Source of the DNA: Beaufortia kweichowensis
Taxonomy: Eukaryota > Chordata > Actinopteri > Cypriniformes > Gastromyzontidae
Direction: 5' to 3'
Length of the DNA: 64,000 nucleotides
NCBI GenBank assembly: GCA_019155185.1
Contig: CM032798.1
Span: 6,523,501-6,587,500, forward strand
Made by a program: the position numbers and the translations under genes. Every line of letters begins with the position of its first letter. The first letter of the stretch is position 1. Shown here one piece after another: positions 13,251-26,347 of the stretch. The notes under the pieces were generated by a model. It was given only the letters and a program-made list of their open reading frames with translations, was not told the origin of the DNA and searched no databases.

Positions 13251-13744
13251 AATCAAAGGTAGCATTCAGTCCAATTGCAAAAGCTAATAAATGACACTTC
13301 AATAAGTCTCCAAAATAAAACATTGGAGCCTCTGATGGCTACACCCATCAGAATCCCAAAATAGTGAAGCAATTAATAGTTTTAATTCTGGTCTAAATTT
13401 CCTTCCTTTTTATGAGTATGTGCAATGCCAATTAGTATGTGCATCAACAAAACAGAATTACAGCCTGACTCACCTATTAACCAAACACTATCAGGTCTGA
13501 GCTGCCACAGCAAGCTGAACGGTTTATCAGCGTCTACCTCAAAAAACCCTGTTTGGCAATTAGCTGTGAAGGTGTCACTAGAAAAGCCTGCCAGTGATCG
13601 GCTTAATCTCTCACCAGCAGCCGGTAAATAGCTGCAGGTGTGAGAGACAAAGACAGTGTGCAGGAATAATTCACACAAAGGCATTTCTTCTGGCATGGAA
13701 GCCCAAGAAAGGAGCAACAACCTGTCTATTCTTGCTCAGAGCTT

Positions 13745-13764
13745 GTGTATGTGTGTGTGTGTGT
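13745..13764. repeat. TG microsatellite
   Basis: A short TG dinucleotide tract inside cachd1 intron 2. Confidence 0.85.
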
Positions 13765-14154
13765 AGTTGGGAAACACACTCACGGGGTACGTGTGCATAT
13801 GCCGGGCTGCTGCCACTCACGTCGAGTTGTTATGAGGCTGGTCAGAACAGGGTGTATTAACATTGAGAGCGCTTTATGCCTTACAGCAAAAACACAAGTT
13901 GGAAGTTGGCATGAGGGAGAGGCCCATGGCAAGAATAAATTAGACTTGTGCATGACAGGCTTACGGTCTTAAAACTGACTGATGGCAGATGTGTTCCCCT
14001 AGTTTCAGATGGAAAACTACTAAAATTAAACTTTTATTGTTACCCTGGCCTGGATTCTTCTTGAGTTATTATGATATATGCGCACAGTATGTATACGTCT
14101 GCATTATTTCACCAGTAAAAATAATTTCCATACGCTCAATGCTGACTTAAGGTC

Positions 14155-14335
14155 TGTTCACACTAAGAATGATAATTATTAATAAATTGTTTTAAAAAAT
14201 AGTGTTTAATGTAAAAGAATAGTCCACACCACAATTATAACAATAAAGACACAGAGAATATTCATTGGAATCACTTTCAATGCACTTTTTCAGCTGATGA
14301 AATATAAAACATTGATAACCAATCAAAATCCAGCC
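14155..14335 (+). repeat. Dispersed repeat (possible hAT-like MITE)
   Basis: The block starts GGTCTGTTCACACTAAGAAT, runs through ACAATTATAACAATAAAGAC and GGAATCACTTTCAATGCACT, and ends with an AACCAATCAAAATCCAGCC word. This word order is familiar from short interspersed DNA elements in cyprinid genomes. No clean terminal inverted repeats or target duplication were located. Assignment is by resemblance only. Confidence 0.45.
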
Positions 14336-15081
14336 AGGACAATGTTCAATCAAGACAGAAAAATTGGTCTGATGTTATTAATTTGACATATTTATATTTG
14401 ATTTAATCATATTGTAAGTAAAATCAAGTTGACTCGCAGTACCCGGATGACCTTGTGTTGTTAGTTTTGAGTTATTGGGGAATAGCATATCCTGGAATGT
14501 CACAACTGGCCAATCAGATATGAATAACTGGCCCAAAGATTGTAAAGGAAAATGTGACGCCATTAATATAACAAGAATACATACTAATGTATGATTAGTA
14601 TCATATATTTTGACAGTGTTTAGGGTTACTTCTTGAAAACCATGACAACATTACAATTACTGTACATTCAAGCTGAAATCCCATCATGCTTTTATGTCCT
14701 ATTCTGTAAACGTCAACTACCCAAACTGAAAGACACACAGGCATGTCTGCAATTGTTCAAGCTCTTTTCCAAATTGTGCTACCAAATTAAGTTTAAAAAT
14801 AGCTCACAATCTGAGAGTTTTGATCACGGGCCAAATGCATTGAGGTTAAGAAGATCTAAATGGTGAGCAAGCATCTAATTTCTCTGTGGCTTGTTAGGAA
14901 GAGCCGCAGTGCAGTCGATGAATCAGTGTTTCAGCAGTAGACTGCACAAAGAGATCTTCAAAGGCAGCCAGACATCTACTGTAGAATTTTAATGGGTGTC
15001 CTTTGCCCCTGTAGACCACACACATACAAACACACAAACACACTTCAGTCACACGCTATCAGGGGATGAAGTGCAACTCAC

Positions 15082-15144
15082 CTGCTGTACCTCCGTTTCA
15101 CCATTTGAAGTCTTCTCCGTGTACACAAAGGAATTGAAGATTCT
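15082..15144 (-). CDS. cachd1: CACHD1 exon 2 (21 residues)
   Basis: A 63-bp exon of 21 complete codons, RIFNSFVYTEK through TEVQQ, phase 0 at both ends. A CCACACAG acceptor precedes it and a GTGAGT donor follows. The human protein has the same segment with two conservative changes (I for T, S for T) as I recall it. It extends the VWA N-terminal (VWA_N-type) ectodomain region shared with alpha2delta subunits. The exon is too short to detect by ORF length; it is supported by splice sites, phase and family match. Confidence 0.93.
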
Positions 15145-15478
15145 CTGTGTGGAAAAGAAGAGAAGAGTCAAAAGAAGAGTCAGTGAGAAGTAACAAAAAA
15201 GCACAAGTGATAACAAGTAGATGTGAAATAGTAAGGTACACAGAAAGAAAATAATCATGACTGATGGAAAGTTCTTAAGAATAAATATTTCACACATTTT
15301 CATACCAAAAACATAAATAATAAAAATTATTAAAAATAAAAATTATTAAAAATGTTATTATGTTACAATGTTTTAAAAGTGACACTTGCTTATGATAAAG
15401 TTGGTCATTTCCTTAACAATACAATAATGACTGACAAGTTAAAATATTCAAGACATATAAGAGAGTGTGTTTGTAGAT

Positions 15479-15959
15479 TAGGGCTGGGCGATATGGCAAA
15501 AATGTAAACTCGATCATTTTTTCCCATATTGATCGATAACGATATATATTTCGATCTATATAAACTGTTAATGCTGCCAGCTTTAAAAGAGTATCCCAAC
15601 TATGACTGAAGCCATAAAAATATGAGGGTTCATTAATTACGTTTTAAAGTATAGTTTTTTGTCGACAATTTCATCATTTTTGGATAATAACTCGAGGTTA
15701 GTTTCACTTTGGTCACCGCTTCCACTTATTTTTGTCATCCTCGTGCCGAGTTTGCTTTGCAAAGTGCCGGAGGAAATTGACTTTGTTCTTTGCTGTGAAC
15801 GTTAAAAGCTGCACGCTGATTGGCTGTTGTCGCATATTTCTGCTGTGTGATTGGCTCTTATATTAATCCATATCGAGTAAAAATGCTTAGAGCTTATCAT
15901 CGTTATCGACATATATTTTATCGTGATTCGATATGATATTGTTTATCGGCACAGCCCTA
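15479..15959. mobile_element. hAT-like non-autonomous element with perfect 8-bp target duplication
   Basis: The element begins TAGGGCTGGGCGATATGGC and ends TCGGCACAGCCCTA, short terminal inverted repeats of hAT style. It is flanked on both sides by the identical 8-bp sequence TTGTAGAT (15471-15478 and 15960-15967), the diagnostic hAT duplication. The 481-bp interior is rich in ATCGATAT-like words near both ends and has no transposase frame. The perfect duplication suggests a relatively recent insertion, about 335 bp upstream of the exon 2 acceptor. Confidence 0.92.
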
Positions 15960-17569
15960 TTGTAGATTTCACAAACAGAGACAACCATTCAACTAAAACA
16001 TCACCTGCAATTACCTTGTGTACAGCGATGCTCAAAAAGCTTGAATAAAAGACTGTCTGTTTTGTTATTTCTGGCTAAAAAACAGGGAATATTAAACACT
16101 TTCTCCATGCAAACTTTAAAATACAGTCAACAAGTTCAGAAGTTCCTCACAAAGAAGGTATTTGCTCTTTGCTCGCCTCATTACCGTGCAAATTTTGACA
16201 CAGGGTATCTCTGTGGAATGTGTCACAACAACGTGATGGATTCCCAACACATCCAAAAGTCATGAGGAGACTTGTCGTGAAAAGACGTGATGATCTTCCA
16301 CACTTACAAAGTGAAAAACCTTATTTGAGTCACTGTATGGTTTAAGTCAACGTCTTTTGGGGGGTAGTCTGAGGTCAGGGAAGTCACCCACATTAAAGAT
16401 TATGAAATGGGCAAATGTCTGCGCTCACCAAAGGCCTGGAATTTCATCACGAGTGCATGTTTATAAAAAGCAAAACAAACTGTGGGTGATGTATGGATGA
16501 GCCCCACCTTCGTGAATAAAGCTTTAGACACATAAGCTGTTGAAAACTAAGTGAAAGAAGAAACTTGTCATTTCAGACCCCTCTTGTAAAATAAACATCA
16601 GCACAAACACGAATAGCTCGCCGGGCACCACTGCAGGTCTTTCCTCAATGTGGTGGGTTTGTTTTTCGAACTTCTCTGATGGCTTTTACAGCTTTACCGA
16701 GCCAAAGAGGAATTTCGCAGCTAGTAATTTGAGAGCTCTCTTAAGAAACATGAAAGTGGAAGGTCTTTAAAGTAAAAGAATTAAATAAAAATGACCACAA
16801 AAAAGTGAGAAAAGTGTGAAGCTACTAATTACAGTACCAATAATTAACGCTCGACAACTTAACAAAAATGGTGAAGACGTCTCTAAATCATTAACTTGTT
16901 AAATTCTATAAACTATTTAAACAAGGACTAAAGGGCATTTAATTATAATAATATGTATATTTCCTCCATTTTGTCAACTGCTGTATTTGACTTGTAGAAA
17001 AAGACTACAACAGCCTAAATAAACTGTCCATATAAATTGTTAATTGTCATCAGGTCATCATTTCAACATATTATAATTCCGCTCTCCCCTTCTCTCATTT
17101 TAAATCACATGCCACCGTTATTCACAATCATTCAGTGGGGTGGTATTCTATTCAGTAGGTCCGAACAATGATATATTCCACATCTATAATTCTATTTGCT
17201 TATCCTTGAACCATTCACTCACAGAAGGTAAAGCCTCTAAAGAAGTTACAGTATTGAAAAAGACGAGACAGTGCACAGACATGAACCGACATAAAAGATT
17301 TATTCAATACCACAACAGACCTTACGCAACATGACTTTCTTTAAGCCCTCTCCAGGTTTGGACCATCCACCGTCTAATCCTCACAGACAAGTTGACATCC
17401 AAATGAATGACAAGCTATAGATTGTAAGAAATAACATACCAGCATTGAATGCGCACAAAGAGGCCTATGTGCAGCTGCACTGGCTCAGATTTTGGTGTCC
17501 AGGACGGTTATTAATCTTGTCAACCTCAGGGTTAATCTTGACTGCCGATGAATAAATGTCTGAAATGAC

Positions 17570-18050
17570 TAAACCTCACGCTGTCTTTGATCCGGGCTTG
17601 TCAAAGCTCATGCACTCGCTTCGACGAGGAAGACGAAGTTCTCCTCAGGGTGGTTTATTATATCAAGATTGCCATCTCTCTGGGCCCTAAAAGCAGCCAC
17701 TTAACAATTATAGCCTCCACCCAAAAGAATGCAAAACCAATAAGTCACGTCTGAAAATAGCCCTAAAAATCTCTGCATACCTTGTACCTAATGGTCACAC
17801 ATGAGATTTATTAGATTTTAACCAGACAAGTTTTTCCATAACGTAACCAGGCACTGGTTGGGAAACAGCTGATGCGCTGTGGAAGCGGAATAACAGTGGA
17901 GCTGCAGCGCTGTCGCTCTGCAACATTTCCATTAAAATGGCACGATGGAGAGGTATAAACCTATTAGCAATTCAGTCATCTTCAAAGGGCCAGAGCACAT
18001 CCAGCTAATCCTCATTAATTTGGGATTGAACGAGGGAGTGAAAGGGTGTG
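17570..18050. promoter_or_regulatory. Candidate conserved enhancer block in cachd1 intron 1
   Basis: Non-repetitive, GC-balanced sequence carrying stretches such as GGTTTATTATATCAAGATTG, TTCCATTAAAATGGC, CCTATTAGCAATTCAGTCAT and CTCATTAATTTGGG. These contain homeodomain- and GATA-like cores. There is no coding potential. The call rests on composition and motif content, not on alignment. Confidence 0.3.
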
Positions 18051-19431
18051 CACACACAACGCAATAAGCAGACATAGTGCCCTAATCCTCTCTTTAGGAC
18101 TACAAGGTCTAAATCATTGGACTGACCCTTCCGTAACCACTTTCACAAGTGAGGTATAGATGTTGATTTTAAGGGTTTTATCTATATACTGGATCACATC
18201 GCCTCATTGTTTTGTCAATCTGAACCCATAAGGGTTTCTTCCACAAAATTTGTTAAAGTTTATCAGAGAAGTAAGTAGCTATGTGTACTGGTTTTGTGTA
18301 GTGGATCAACCAATTATATAAAAATCCATGAATACAACAGGGTTAAGATTTGACAACCTTTTTTCAAATAAACTGGCCAACTACAGAGGACTTAATTATG
18401 TTACAGTCCCCATTGTAATTTTCTTTGGCGTCATATGGGTTTAGAATGACATAATCGTCAGAAAATAATGACAGACGTATGTTAGGAAAGATGGAAGACA
18501 ATACAGATATCTATTGCTGATAACTAATGTAAACATTATGTTATGTGCAGTATGTTTCTGACTACAAATCTATCCGAACAATAAATTGGATGTCACAAAG
18601 AGGTAGATATGATGATGAAATATCACAATCCAAATAAATACAATTATTAATAACATATTATTAGATAAATGATATAGATGACAATATAGAATAGATGTTT
18701 TACTGATGCATTTTTCACCTCAGCTGTTTTTATTGTACCAAATTTGTCCTTCAAATACATGTTCATTTTAAAAGAATAAGTGGCAGCTTTGTGAACAATC
18801 AGATTTTAAATCCTATATTTCCCCACAGCTGACAACACCTAGTTGCTGTGGCAGCAACAGGGGAAACTGGGTACAAACAGAGAAGATGAAAGGCCAGACA
18901 ACAGAAGCCAGTCTGGGATGCTATTGCGATTTCCTGCCGCAGGTACCCCCTCTCGCCCGCGTCTCCCCCCAAACCCCCCACTCAAACTCTCAGAAGCAAT
19001 GTGCTCATTGCACTACAAAGGCTTGTGCTCCAGAATGAGGCATGCTTGCCTATCCTCTGATGTGTTCGCTCTATCTCCCCGCTTCCAGTTTCTAAGAACG
19101 AGCTAGAGACAAGGTTGCACTCTCTATCTGCACCTGAATATTGCGGTTGCTGGGGAAACACTTCATATATAGAAGCTCACACAGACATAATACTAATTAG
19201 AAATATTAGTAATGAAATAAATATTGACATCATTTGAAATATTACATTTATGATAAATAAATGCACTATAAATAGTAAAGGTGCAGAAGCAAATTGATCA
19301 AATACATATTAAATCATTAAAATAGACCATGTTTAGGTGTCTGAACTGTGCTTAAAAATCCTTATTGATATCCCTCTGAAACTGTAAAAAGATTTAATAT
19401 TTAAGTTAATATTAGTTGATAATCATTAAAT

Positions 19432-19454
19432 TATATATATATATATATATATAT
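19432..19454. repeat. TA microsatellite
   Basis: An uninterrupted TA dinucleotide run in cachd1 intron 1. Confidence 0.9.
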
Positions 19455-20955
19455 GAACAACAGAGCCAGATGTAAATTCAAATTGTATGGTAACCACATT
19501 TATTACCACTAGTAATGTTACTACCCATAGCATAAAAACAGAAGAAAAAAAAGTTTTTAGAAATTAGATTGTGTAAGGTACGAAAAGCAGGAAGAAACAG
19601 AATAAAAATTTTCTTTTTATTCTTAACATTTTTACAACTTTTGGTTCCAATCAATAGGCAGGGAATCAAAACCAAGGAATATGCTAGTTTTAATTTTAAA
19701 TGAATAAAACTGTTTGATGGATTTTTTCAATTTAAATGTATATTGTATATTAAATGTTTAAATGTATATTGTATATTAAATATGTCTAATTAAAAAAAAA
19801 CATGTTTTCCTGAGTCTTTTGTCTTTCGTTGACTAACAAAAAGGTATAAAACTGTACAAAACCTGCACAGTCTAAAAACTGTCAATGCTTTATAGCCTCA
19901 CATTACACATTACATATGGCGTCTACCCAACTAATGTCCATGGAATGGCGCATGATAAGCTGTAGGGCGTAAATGTCCTTATTCTGCCACACCATCTCAA
20001 AACACACATTAAAAGTGAGAAACATTCATTTTCAGGAAAGCTCGGAGCAAACTGCTAATAAAATGAGTTCTTGTGAAGTTGGTATTTTAGGTCAAAAGTT
20101 TAATATCTTACTAACCAACTCTTTTGTTGCCGGCAGCTCTTCCAGAACATTTTTAATCTAAAATCTCCCCAATTCCACTTTGACAAAAAGGGTCTTAATA
20201 GATACTGAATGGTGCGGCTGACGGGCTTCATATTATCCCAAAAAATGTGTGTGTTTGTGAGGGGGTAAAATGAATTCCACATGTGAGTGCCATTTATAAT
20301 CTGACTGAGTTATCAGGTTAATGGAGCATAAGTTGTTTTAATGATTCTATAACACTAAAACTCCTTAAACATATCTGACCATCAGAACTGAAGTAATGAT
20401 ACTGGAGCAAGAAATGACTTCGGTTTATGCATTACTAGCACAGACAAAACACTGCATTCATACAATTTCATCTTGGACCAAGTGTAGGTCACCCTAAATA
20501 TGTCTGATGGATGTCTGGGGTGTCTAAGTGTAGTATTAATATACCAGATACTCTAAACACATCCTCCATCTATATACAGTCCAAACAGGGAAATATAGCA
20601 AATCTTACAAGGTGTAGATAAATCACCTACGGAGATAACACACGATCAAGGCCGTGTGTTCTTGAGCTGAACTTGGGTTTTTGGGTTGAGTGTCAGTGAA
20701 GGGGCCGACAGAGCCTGGGGTCCTACAATAACAAAACCTCTTTGTGCAAACACTGAGGGGCCCGTTGAGAGACGGGGTCATGAAGCGGATTCTCTCGCAG
20801 ATCTCTAACTCGCGGCAGGCCTGTTTTCTTTCAGTCCGGCAGACAGGATATAATGGTTTCCACATGTGAAGGGGCCCAAAAAACAATGACAACGGTTGAG
20901 AGGCTGAGTGTTTTATTACTTTGACTTTCTGCGTTCGCTAAAGCTTTTAAATACT

Positions 20956-21205
20956 GGTGACACTTTACAATCAGGTTGTATTTGTTAACATTAGTAAATG
21001 CATTAGCTAATATGAACTAACAGTATAGTTTTTCATATTGAGTACTCTTTGTTGAACATTGACGAATGTTAACAGATAAAATGTTAAATGTTCTAAAAAA
21101 AATGAAATGAATACATGATGCAGAAATATTGTTTATTGCTAGTTCATGTTATCTAATGCATTAACTAATGTTAACAAATAAAACCGTATTGCAATATTTT
21201 TGGTA
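20956..21205. mobile_element. TTAACATTAGTTAATGC-type MITE, copy 1
   Basis: The left arm GGTGACACTTTACAATCAGG / GTATTTGTTAACATTAG and the right arm GCATTAACTAATGTTAACAA are reverse-complementary. A second copy lies at 43831-44078. The family is common in cyprinids; its superfamily is not clear to me from these copies. The interior is AT-rich and non-coding. Confidence 0.8.
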
Positions 21206-22429
21206 TCCCTGTAATACTTTTAGCTCCATGAGAAACTTTTTTATGTGTTTCACTGTGTAATGTGAACACTGAATACTAAGGATCACTGTATGCCTGTAGT
21301 GTTAAGGTACAAAAATGCTACTTGACAGTACAGATGCACCAATGTATTTATATTTATCTGACACATACAATTATGTTGCTAAAAATAACATTTATCATAA
21401 TCAGGGCACTGAAAAATATGTCAGGGCAAAAAAAATGAAGTACAGGTCTGACAAGAAAGTGAGGATACATCAAACTAAACCTGACTTATCTAATTTGAAA
21501 AACTCAGAACAACATTAATTATAACCAGTCTTGAAGAACAAACAGCATTCAGCAAACTCATCAGACGACATTCATCATCCGTCACACACTAAGAGGTAAA
21601 ACTACAGCCTACTATCAACTATCAAGTCTCCTGATCTCTCTGAGGTTTTAAATGCACCATGGCAACAGTTAAAAGGAAATATAAGTAAGACTTTTACACT
21701 GATATGGTTATAAAAAGGGCAGCGAGCACTGCTTTTGCAGAGAACTGTGGAGGTAAACATGACAGGGACTCTGAGTCTTTAATCTTTTCTCTCAAGGAGG
21801 GTTCAAATTTGGGAGATGAGCTGTGTGTGTTTGTCAGTGGTAAAGTGTGAGCTTCAAACGCAAGTTAACAAGTCTCTGGAAGAGCTGTGGGGGAGGAGGA
21901 GAAGAACAGAAAAGGAAAGAAAGGTCTTGAAGTCCACAGCCCCGTCTGACATTCCCGAAGTTCATCCATCTATGAGGTACGATGGAGACGCCGCTTCATT
22001 TCCTGTAATACTGGCAGGGTCTGTGTAGGAGCACACCGTTTCCCTGGGAGATCAGTTGCACATCTTTTATTTTAAAATTGGGAAAAAAATCATTTCCATT
22101 CCATCAGATTGATGAATCCAAATGCAGTGTTTACACAAATGCTAAATAGATTGATCTGCGTGTTTAGATGCGAACAATGCACACATGCATAGAGTATCCC
22201 GCTGTTTCAAGATGTGCGTGCTACACATTTTCCTTGTTTGTTTCAGTTTTCAATCTGATCAAGGGTTTACATACTCTAAACATAAATTGTAACATTACAC
22301 AAACATTCAAAACAAACAAAGTTGGCATGTAATGCATACATTAGGCAGCCAGTATTAAGCTTCATCTCTAAATAAATTGCTGTTGTCAATAAGCATATAT
22401 CCAACGAAATCTTCACGAGAAATTATACG

Positions 22430-22615
22430 TATTTTTGGCTAATTTGTACGATCTATTCGTACGATCTAATTCGTACGGTTTGGTACAATTTGTCTTCTGC
22501 CCAGTGGTGTTACGGTTGGGGCTGGGTTAGGGGAGGGTCTTTATTGTTGCTTTTTTCCTTCTAATCGTATTTGTACAATTTAATCGCTAATTTGTACAAA
22601 TTAGCCAAATTAGCT
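22430..22615 (+). mobile_element. Palindromic GTAC-rich MITE, copy 1
   Basis: The left arm TTTTGGCTAATTTGTACGA is mirrored by the right arm TTTGTACAAATTAGCCAAAT. Between them is repeated ATTCGTACGATCTAATTCG and a centre GGTTGGGGCTGGGTTAGGGG followed by TTATTGTTGCTTTTTTCC. The same centre in reverse complement occurs at 63640-63690. It is non-coding and non-autonomous. Confidence 0.75.
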
Positions 22616-23947
22616 TATATATCTCATTTTCAGTCAGCTGTACAGCTGTAAGAATTAGAATTAGGAGTTGAGAGTAAACTATAACCATGCTTCACAAAAA
22701 CATGATGCCTTACAAACAATAAGTATTATATAATGATGTCACATTTTTTCTTTATGGAATAGTAAATGCTCTGACCGTAAATTCTGCTCAACTAAAGACA
22801 AAAACTTCAGAACTTTAAATCTGGACCTTGTTAAACTGAAATACCATTCAACAACTCATAAAACTGCTTTATTGAAGGATCAATGCAATTCATAAAAGGT
22901 ACTAAATGATCAAGAGATTCTTGGAACGGCACACTTAAACCGAAAAACTAAACTTACAGGTAAGTATTAAGACACAAACAGCATTCACCAATAATAGGCA
23001 GGTGTGCTAAAATGACAACAACAAGAAATGTTTGATTCCTTAATTGAGTGTTTCCAGTTATCGTGCTACATGCAGGTTATATTGCAAACCCTGGACTGTG
23101 TGCTGGCTATCCTGGCACTAACCGTGGTGTAACTTTCCAACGTGCCAACCACAACAGCCACAGATGGCCTCTATGCCCATTCTCTTTAACACTGCCAACA
23201 CCTCAGTACACACAGACCAACGCCAACAGACCTGGCACTTGCGTCCATAAACACACCCCATTCTAAAATGCTGAACTGAGAAAAGCTAAATATGCAGCTA
23301 GAAAGTGAGAAAAACAGAAAGTGGGGGAGAAAGATCTTGGGGAATGAAGAGCAAACATTGACCTACAGCAGGATTTGTGCCTGGATGGAGAGACAAATCT
23401 GTTTTTCCACATAAAAGTACGCAATTCAGATCAAACATCCCTGGTCTGTTTGAGTTTATGGGAAAAGGGCAATCAAACTGTGTCTGCGAGCTTGTTAAAG
23501 CCAACATTTCAGAGCCATCCAGCTTAAGCAAATAGGCCTCTCCTTATAAACCAGCAATCTGTTTTTTTATTTAGGAAACACAATTTTTGCATTGCTTTGG
23601 TTGCATTAATTCAACCACAATAATTAGGAGAGCCAAAATAGAAGAAAACGTGTAAAACAGATGGTTCCTACTAAATTTGGAGCTTGTTCATCTAGACAAC
23701 AATTTTGACACAATTTTGACACCAAATTTGTGGAGGAACCAAAACTTTTTTTTACTTTATTTAAAAACCAGGTGCTAGTTTTAAAGACATTTTAACAAAA
23801 ACTTTCCCCTCAAGCAAAAAAAGCCAAAAGTATATAAGTGGAAAAAGCTAGATGAAATTATATGCACTACAATATTTCAATTCAATTTTATTATTTCAAA
23901 ATATAGGTAAATGGATGAATAAACGTTTTGCAAAACTTACACTGCAG

Positions 23948-24087
23948 TCTGCACATGCAAATCATTATTTAACATCTGCAGCTTGGCAACCCGACTTACA
24001 TTTTGCCAATCTTTGCACTTGCAAATGTTTACTTTACACTTACATCTTCACGTTCACTTGCAAATCCTACTCTGCACATGCAAATCA
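23948..24087. promoter_or_regulatory. Cluster of octamer (POU-type) motifs
   Basis: ATGCAAAT occurs at 23955-23962 and 24078-24085, each inside an identical 17-bp word, TCTGCACATGCAAATCA, 123 bp apart. The near-octamer TTGCAAAT occurs at 24019-24026 and 24058-24065. Four octamer-like sites in 140 bp is unusual, but the surrounding sequence may be a decayed tandem repeat rather than an enhancer. Confidence 0.35.
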
Positions 24088-26037
24088 CACAAGCACCAAT
24101 TTATATACCGTCAGTTATACATTACACACAGAATTTGAAGTCATAAAAAAGTTATAGACTAGTATAACTAGTATAGATTACATTCCCTCATCGTATTTAG
24201 TCATCCTTTGTTCCTGGGAAATATCGGTTAACAAAACCTTGGTTCTTTCTCTGTCCCAATGACCCAGAGCTACTCTTCATCGAGCGGTGACAGGACCAGG
24301 AGACAGGGGAGCAGTGGCTCAGAAGAGAGGCTTTGTAGGGCTGTCACAGAAGAATGCAGAATCTTTCACAGGAACACTGCTCGAGCCCTGACCAACACTG
24401 ACTACAATTACTGTACCGATGTGTGTGTCGCAAGACTTCAAGTGCTCAAGAACAGAGCGGTCCCTGGGGAACGTTAAAGGTCCATTACATGGGTATATAC
24501 TTCAGTATTGTATCACTGAGAGGGGATATTCTTGTGACATTTTTAGCCTTAACAACTCCAACACTCAAAACCTAATTTCATCCTTTTGGAGCGAAGTTTT
24601 TGAACAAAAAATGCATTTTTCCCAGCGAATACACATCCATCAGAGGAACCACATTCCAGTGATCAGAGAGACTCATTCCAGTTTGGGATCAGTGCTTATC
24701 TTCTGTTAGTTCCTGGTCTATTCTCGGATCAGTAAGACAGAGCAGAATCCTACAGCTCGCTTTAGTCTACGGGACAAAGGCTCTGTTGGCTGCCTGCCGG
24801 ATGTGAATTCAGGGTGCGTGGTGAACACGCTCAGATGGACACAGGGGCTTGGTTACAGACAGGCATCAGTGAGCTGGATGAAGACGGATGGGGGAAAAAG
24901 GGCCTCTGATATCCACAGGACTGCCAAACTCTATTAGACTCAAGGTATTATACTACCAACCCTGACTTGGGCTTAAGTATAAACCTCAACTGCTACTGGG
25001 GGTATAAATGATAAAAAACACACATGTATGAGAGGTGGTATGAGATGATGAAGTAAAGGAACATTAGTATATAAAACAATTAGACAAAAATAGTTTAAGA
25101 ATACATTTATTTTAGTGTCCAAATAGCACATTTCTATACTACAACAGCCTTGGTTTAACTGAAATAATTGCTATAATTTTGCAATTTACACACCAAAATA
25201 AAACTACTATTACCAAACTGAACCGTCAATTATTTGTATAAGAGCTTAGTTTCAGTTTTCTTAAATAAAAGGTTGCTTCTCTTTAAATTTAGCAAGCAAG
25301 CATCAGAAATCCCAATGCAGTTTTATCAGTAGTTTGGAAATGTCATCAGATACTGTCAGATTATACACCGTGACGCTATAGCAAGTCCACAGTTTGGCTC
25401 ATCAAAACTTTTACTACTAACGGATCACTTTTCCTTACACAAATATGCATTTGTGCACACAGGCAAGCTCACACTGAAGAAAAACATAGGACACAAGGTC
25501 TGGAAGTGAAGACAGTAAACACCTCAGGCAGCCAAAGATATATACGCTGTCAAATCACTGCTTACATTCCTTTGCAGCTGCTCTCTAAATTATGACATTT
25601 CCACTGAGAATGCTGCCAGGTTCATTCGAATTGTAAAACACACAAACTTTCCTCCTTTTCTTGGATCCAGGTAAAGACAGAAATACAGCATTAAGGTTTT
25701 GGCACAGTCTATAAAGCGTTGTGAATACATTGCAAACAAACAAACTCAGCTAATCCTCTGTGAGGAACCTAAACTTGGAGAATGATATAAAATCAGATTA
25801 AAGTAACTTGGCAAAACCTCACTCGAATACAGGCTTTGTCCGGGCTGTGCTGTAGCAAATGCGTTCACTTAAACAAACAAATTAGGTTATAAAAGTAACA
25901 ATGAAACTAAATTTACTTTAATAGCCCATATCTTAACTATAACGATAGAGAAGTAATTTTAGAGTTGAACAATAAAAGTTTGAGAGCCAATCAAAATCCA
26001 TTTTAAATAAAAATGTGAAACTGATTATAGTAAACAT

Positions 26038-26347
26038 TAGGGGTGGGAAAAAAAAAAAAATCGATGCATCGGGATTCTTTCTCTAACGATTCTGAATCGA
26101 TTCTCAAAGATTCATAATCGATTCTATGTCAGAACTTGTTCATCCTGAATATAACTTTGTTAAAATAAAAGCAATAAAATTAAACTTCAAGATGGGAATA
26201 CTGTCAAAGAGATTCTAACTATAAACAAAAAGCATAAAATGCAAATTTATCATATTTGCAAAAATTATATGAAGAATCGCTTTGGAATCGGATCGTGAGT
26301 CCCAGAATCGGATCGGATCGCGTAGTATCTAAAGATTCCCACCCCTA
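26038..26347. mobile_element. hAT-like non-autonomous element, 310 bp
   Basis: The ends TAGGGGTGGGAA and GATTCCCACCCCTA are inverted repeats. The flanks GTAAACAT (26030-26037) and GTAAACAA (26348-26355) form an 8-bp target duplication with one mismatch. The interior has many GAATCGATT / AATCGGATCG words and no open frame. This is a different family from the 15479 element but has the same hAT-type end structure. Confidence 0.88.

Larger units (their letters stand above)
11457..15081 (-). other. cachd1: cachd1 intron 2
   Basis: A 3625-bp intron between exons 2 and 3. It contains repeat material at 13101-13250 and 14155-14335 and a TG microsatellite at 13745-13764. Opposing open frames around 13382-13860 overlap each other and simple sequence, and show no protein family; no gene is called. 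Confidence 0.85.

Noticed and set aside
13382..13972. Several overlapping frames on both strands in cachd1 intron 2
   Set aside because: They conflict with each other, cross a TG microsatellite and show no family similarity.
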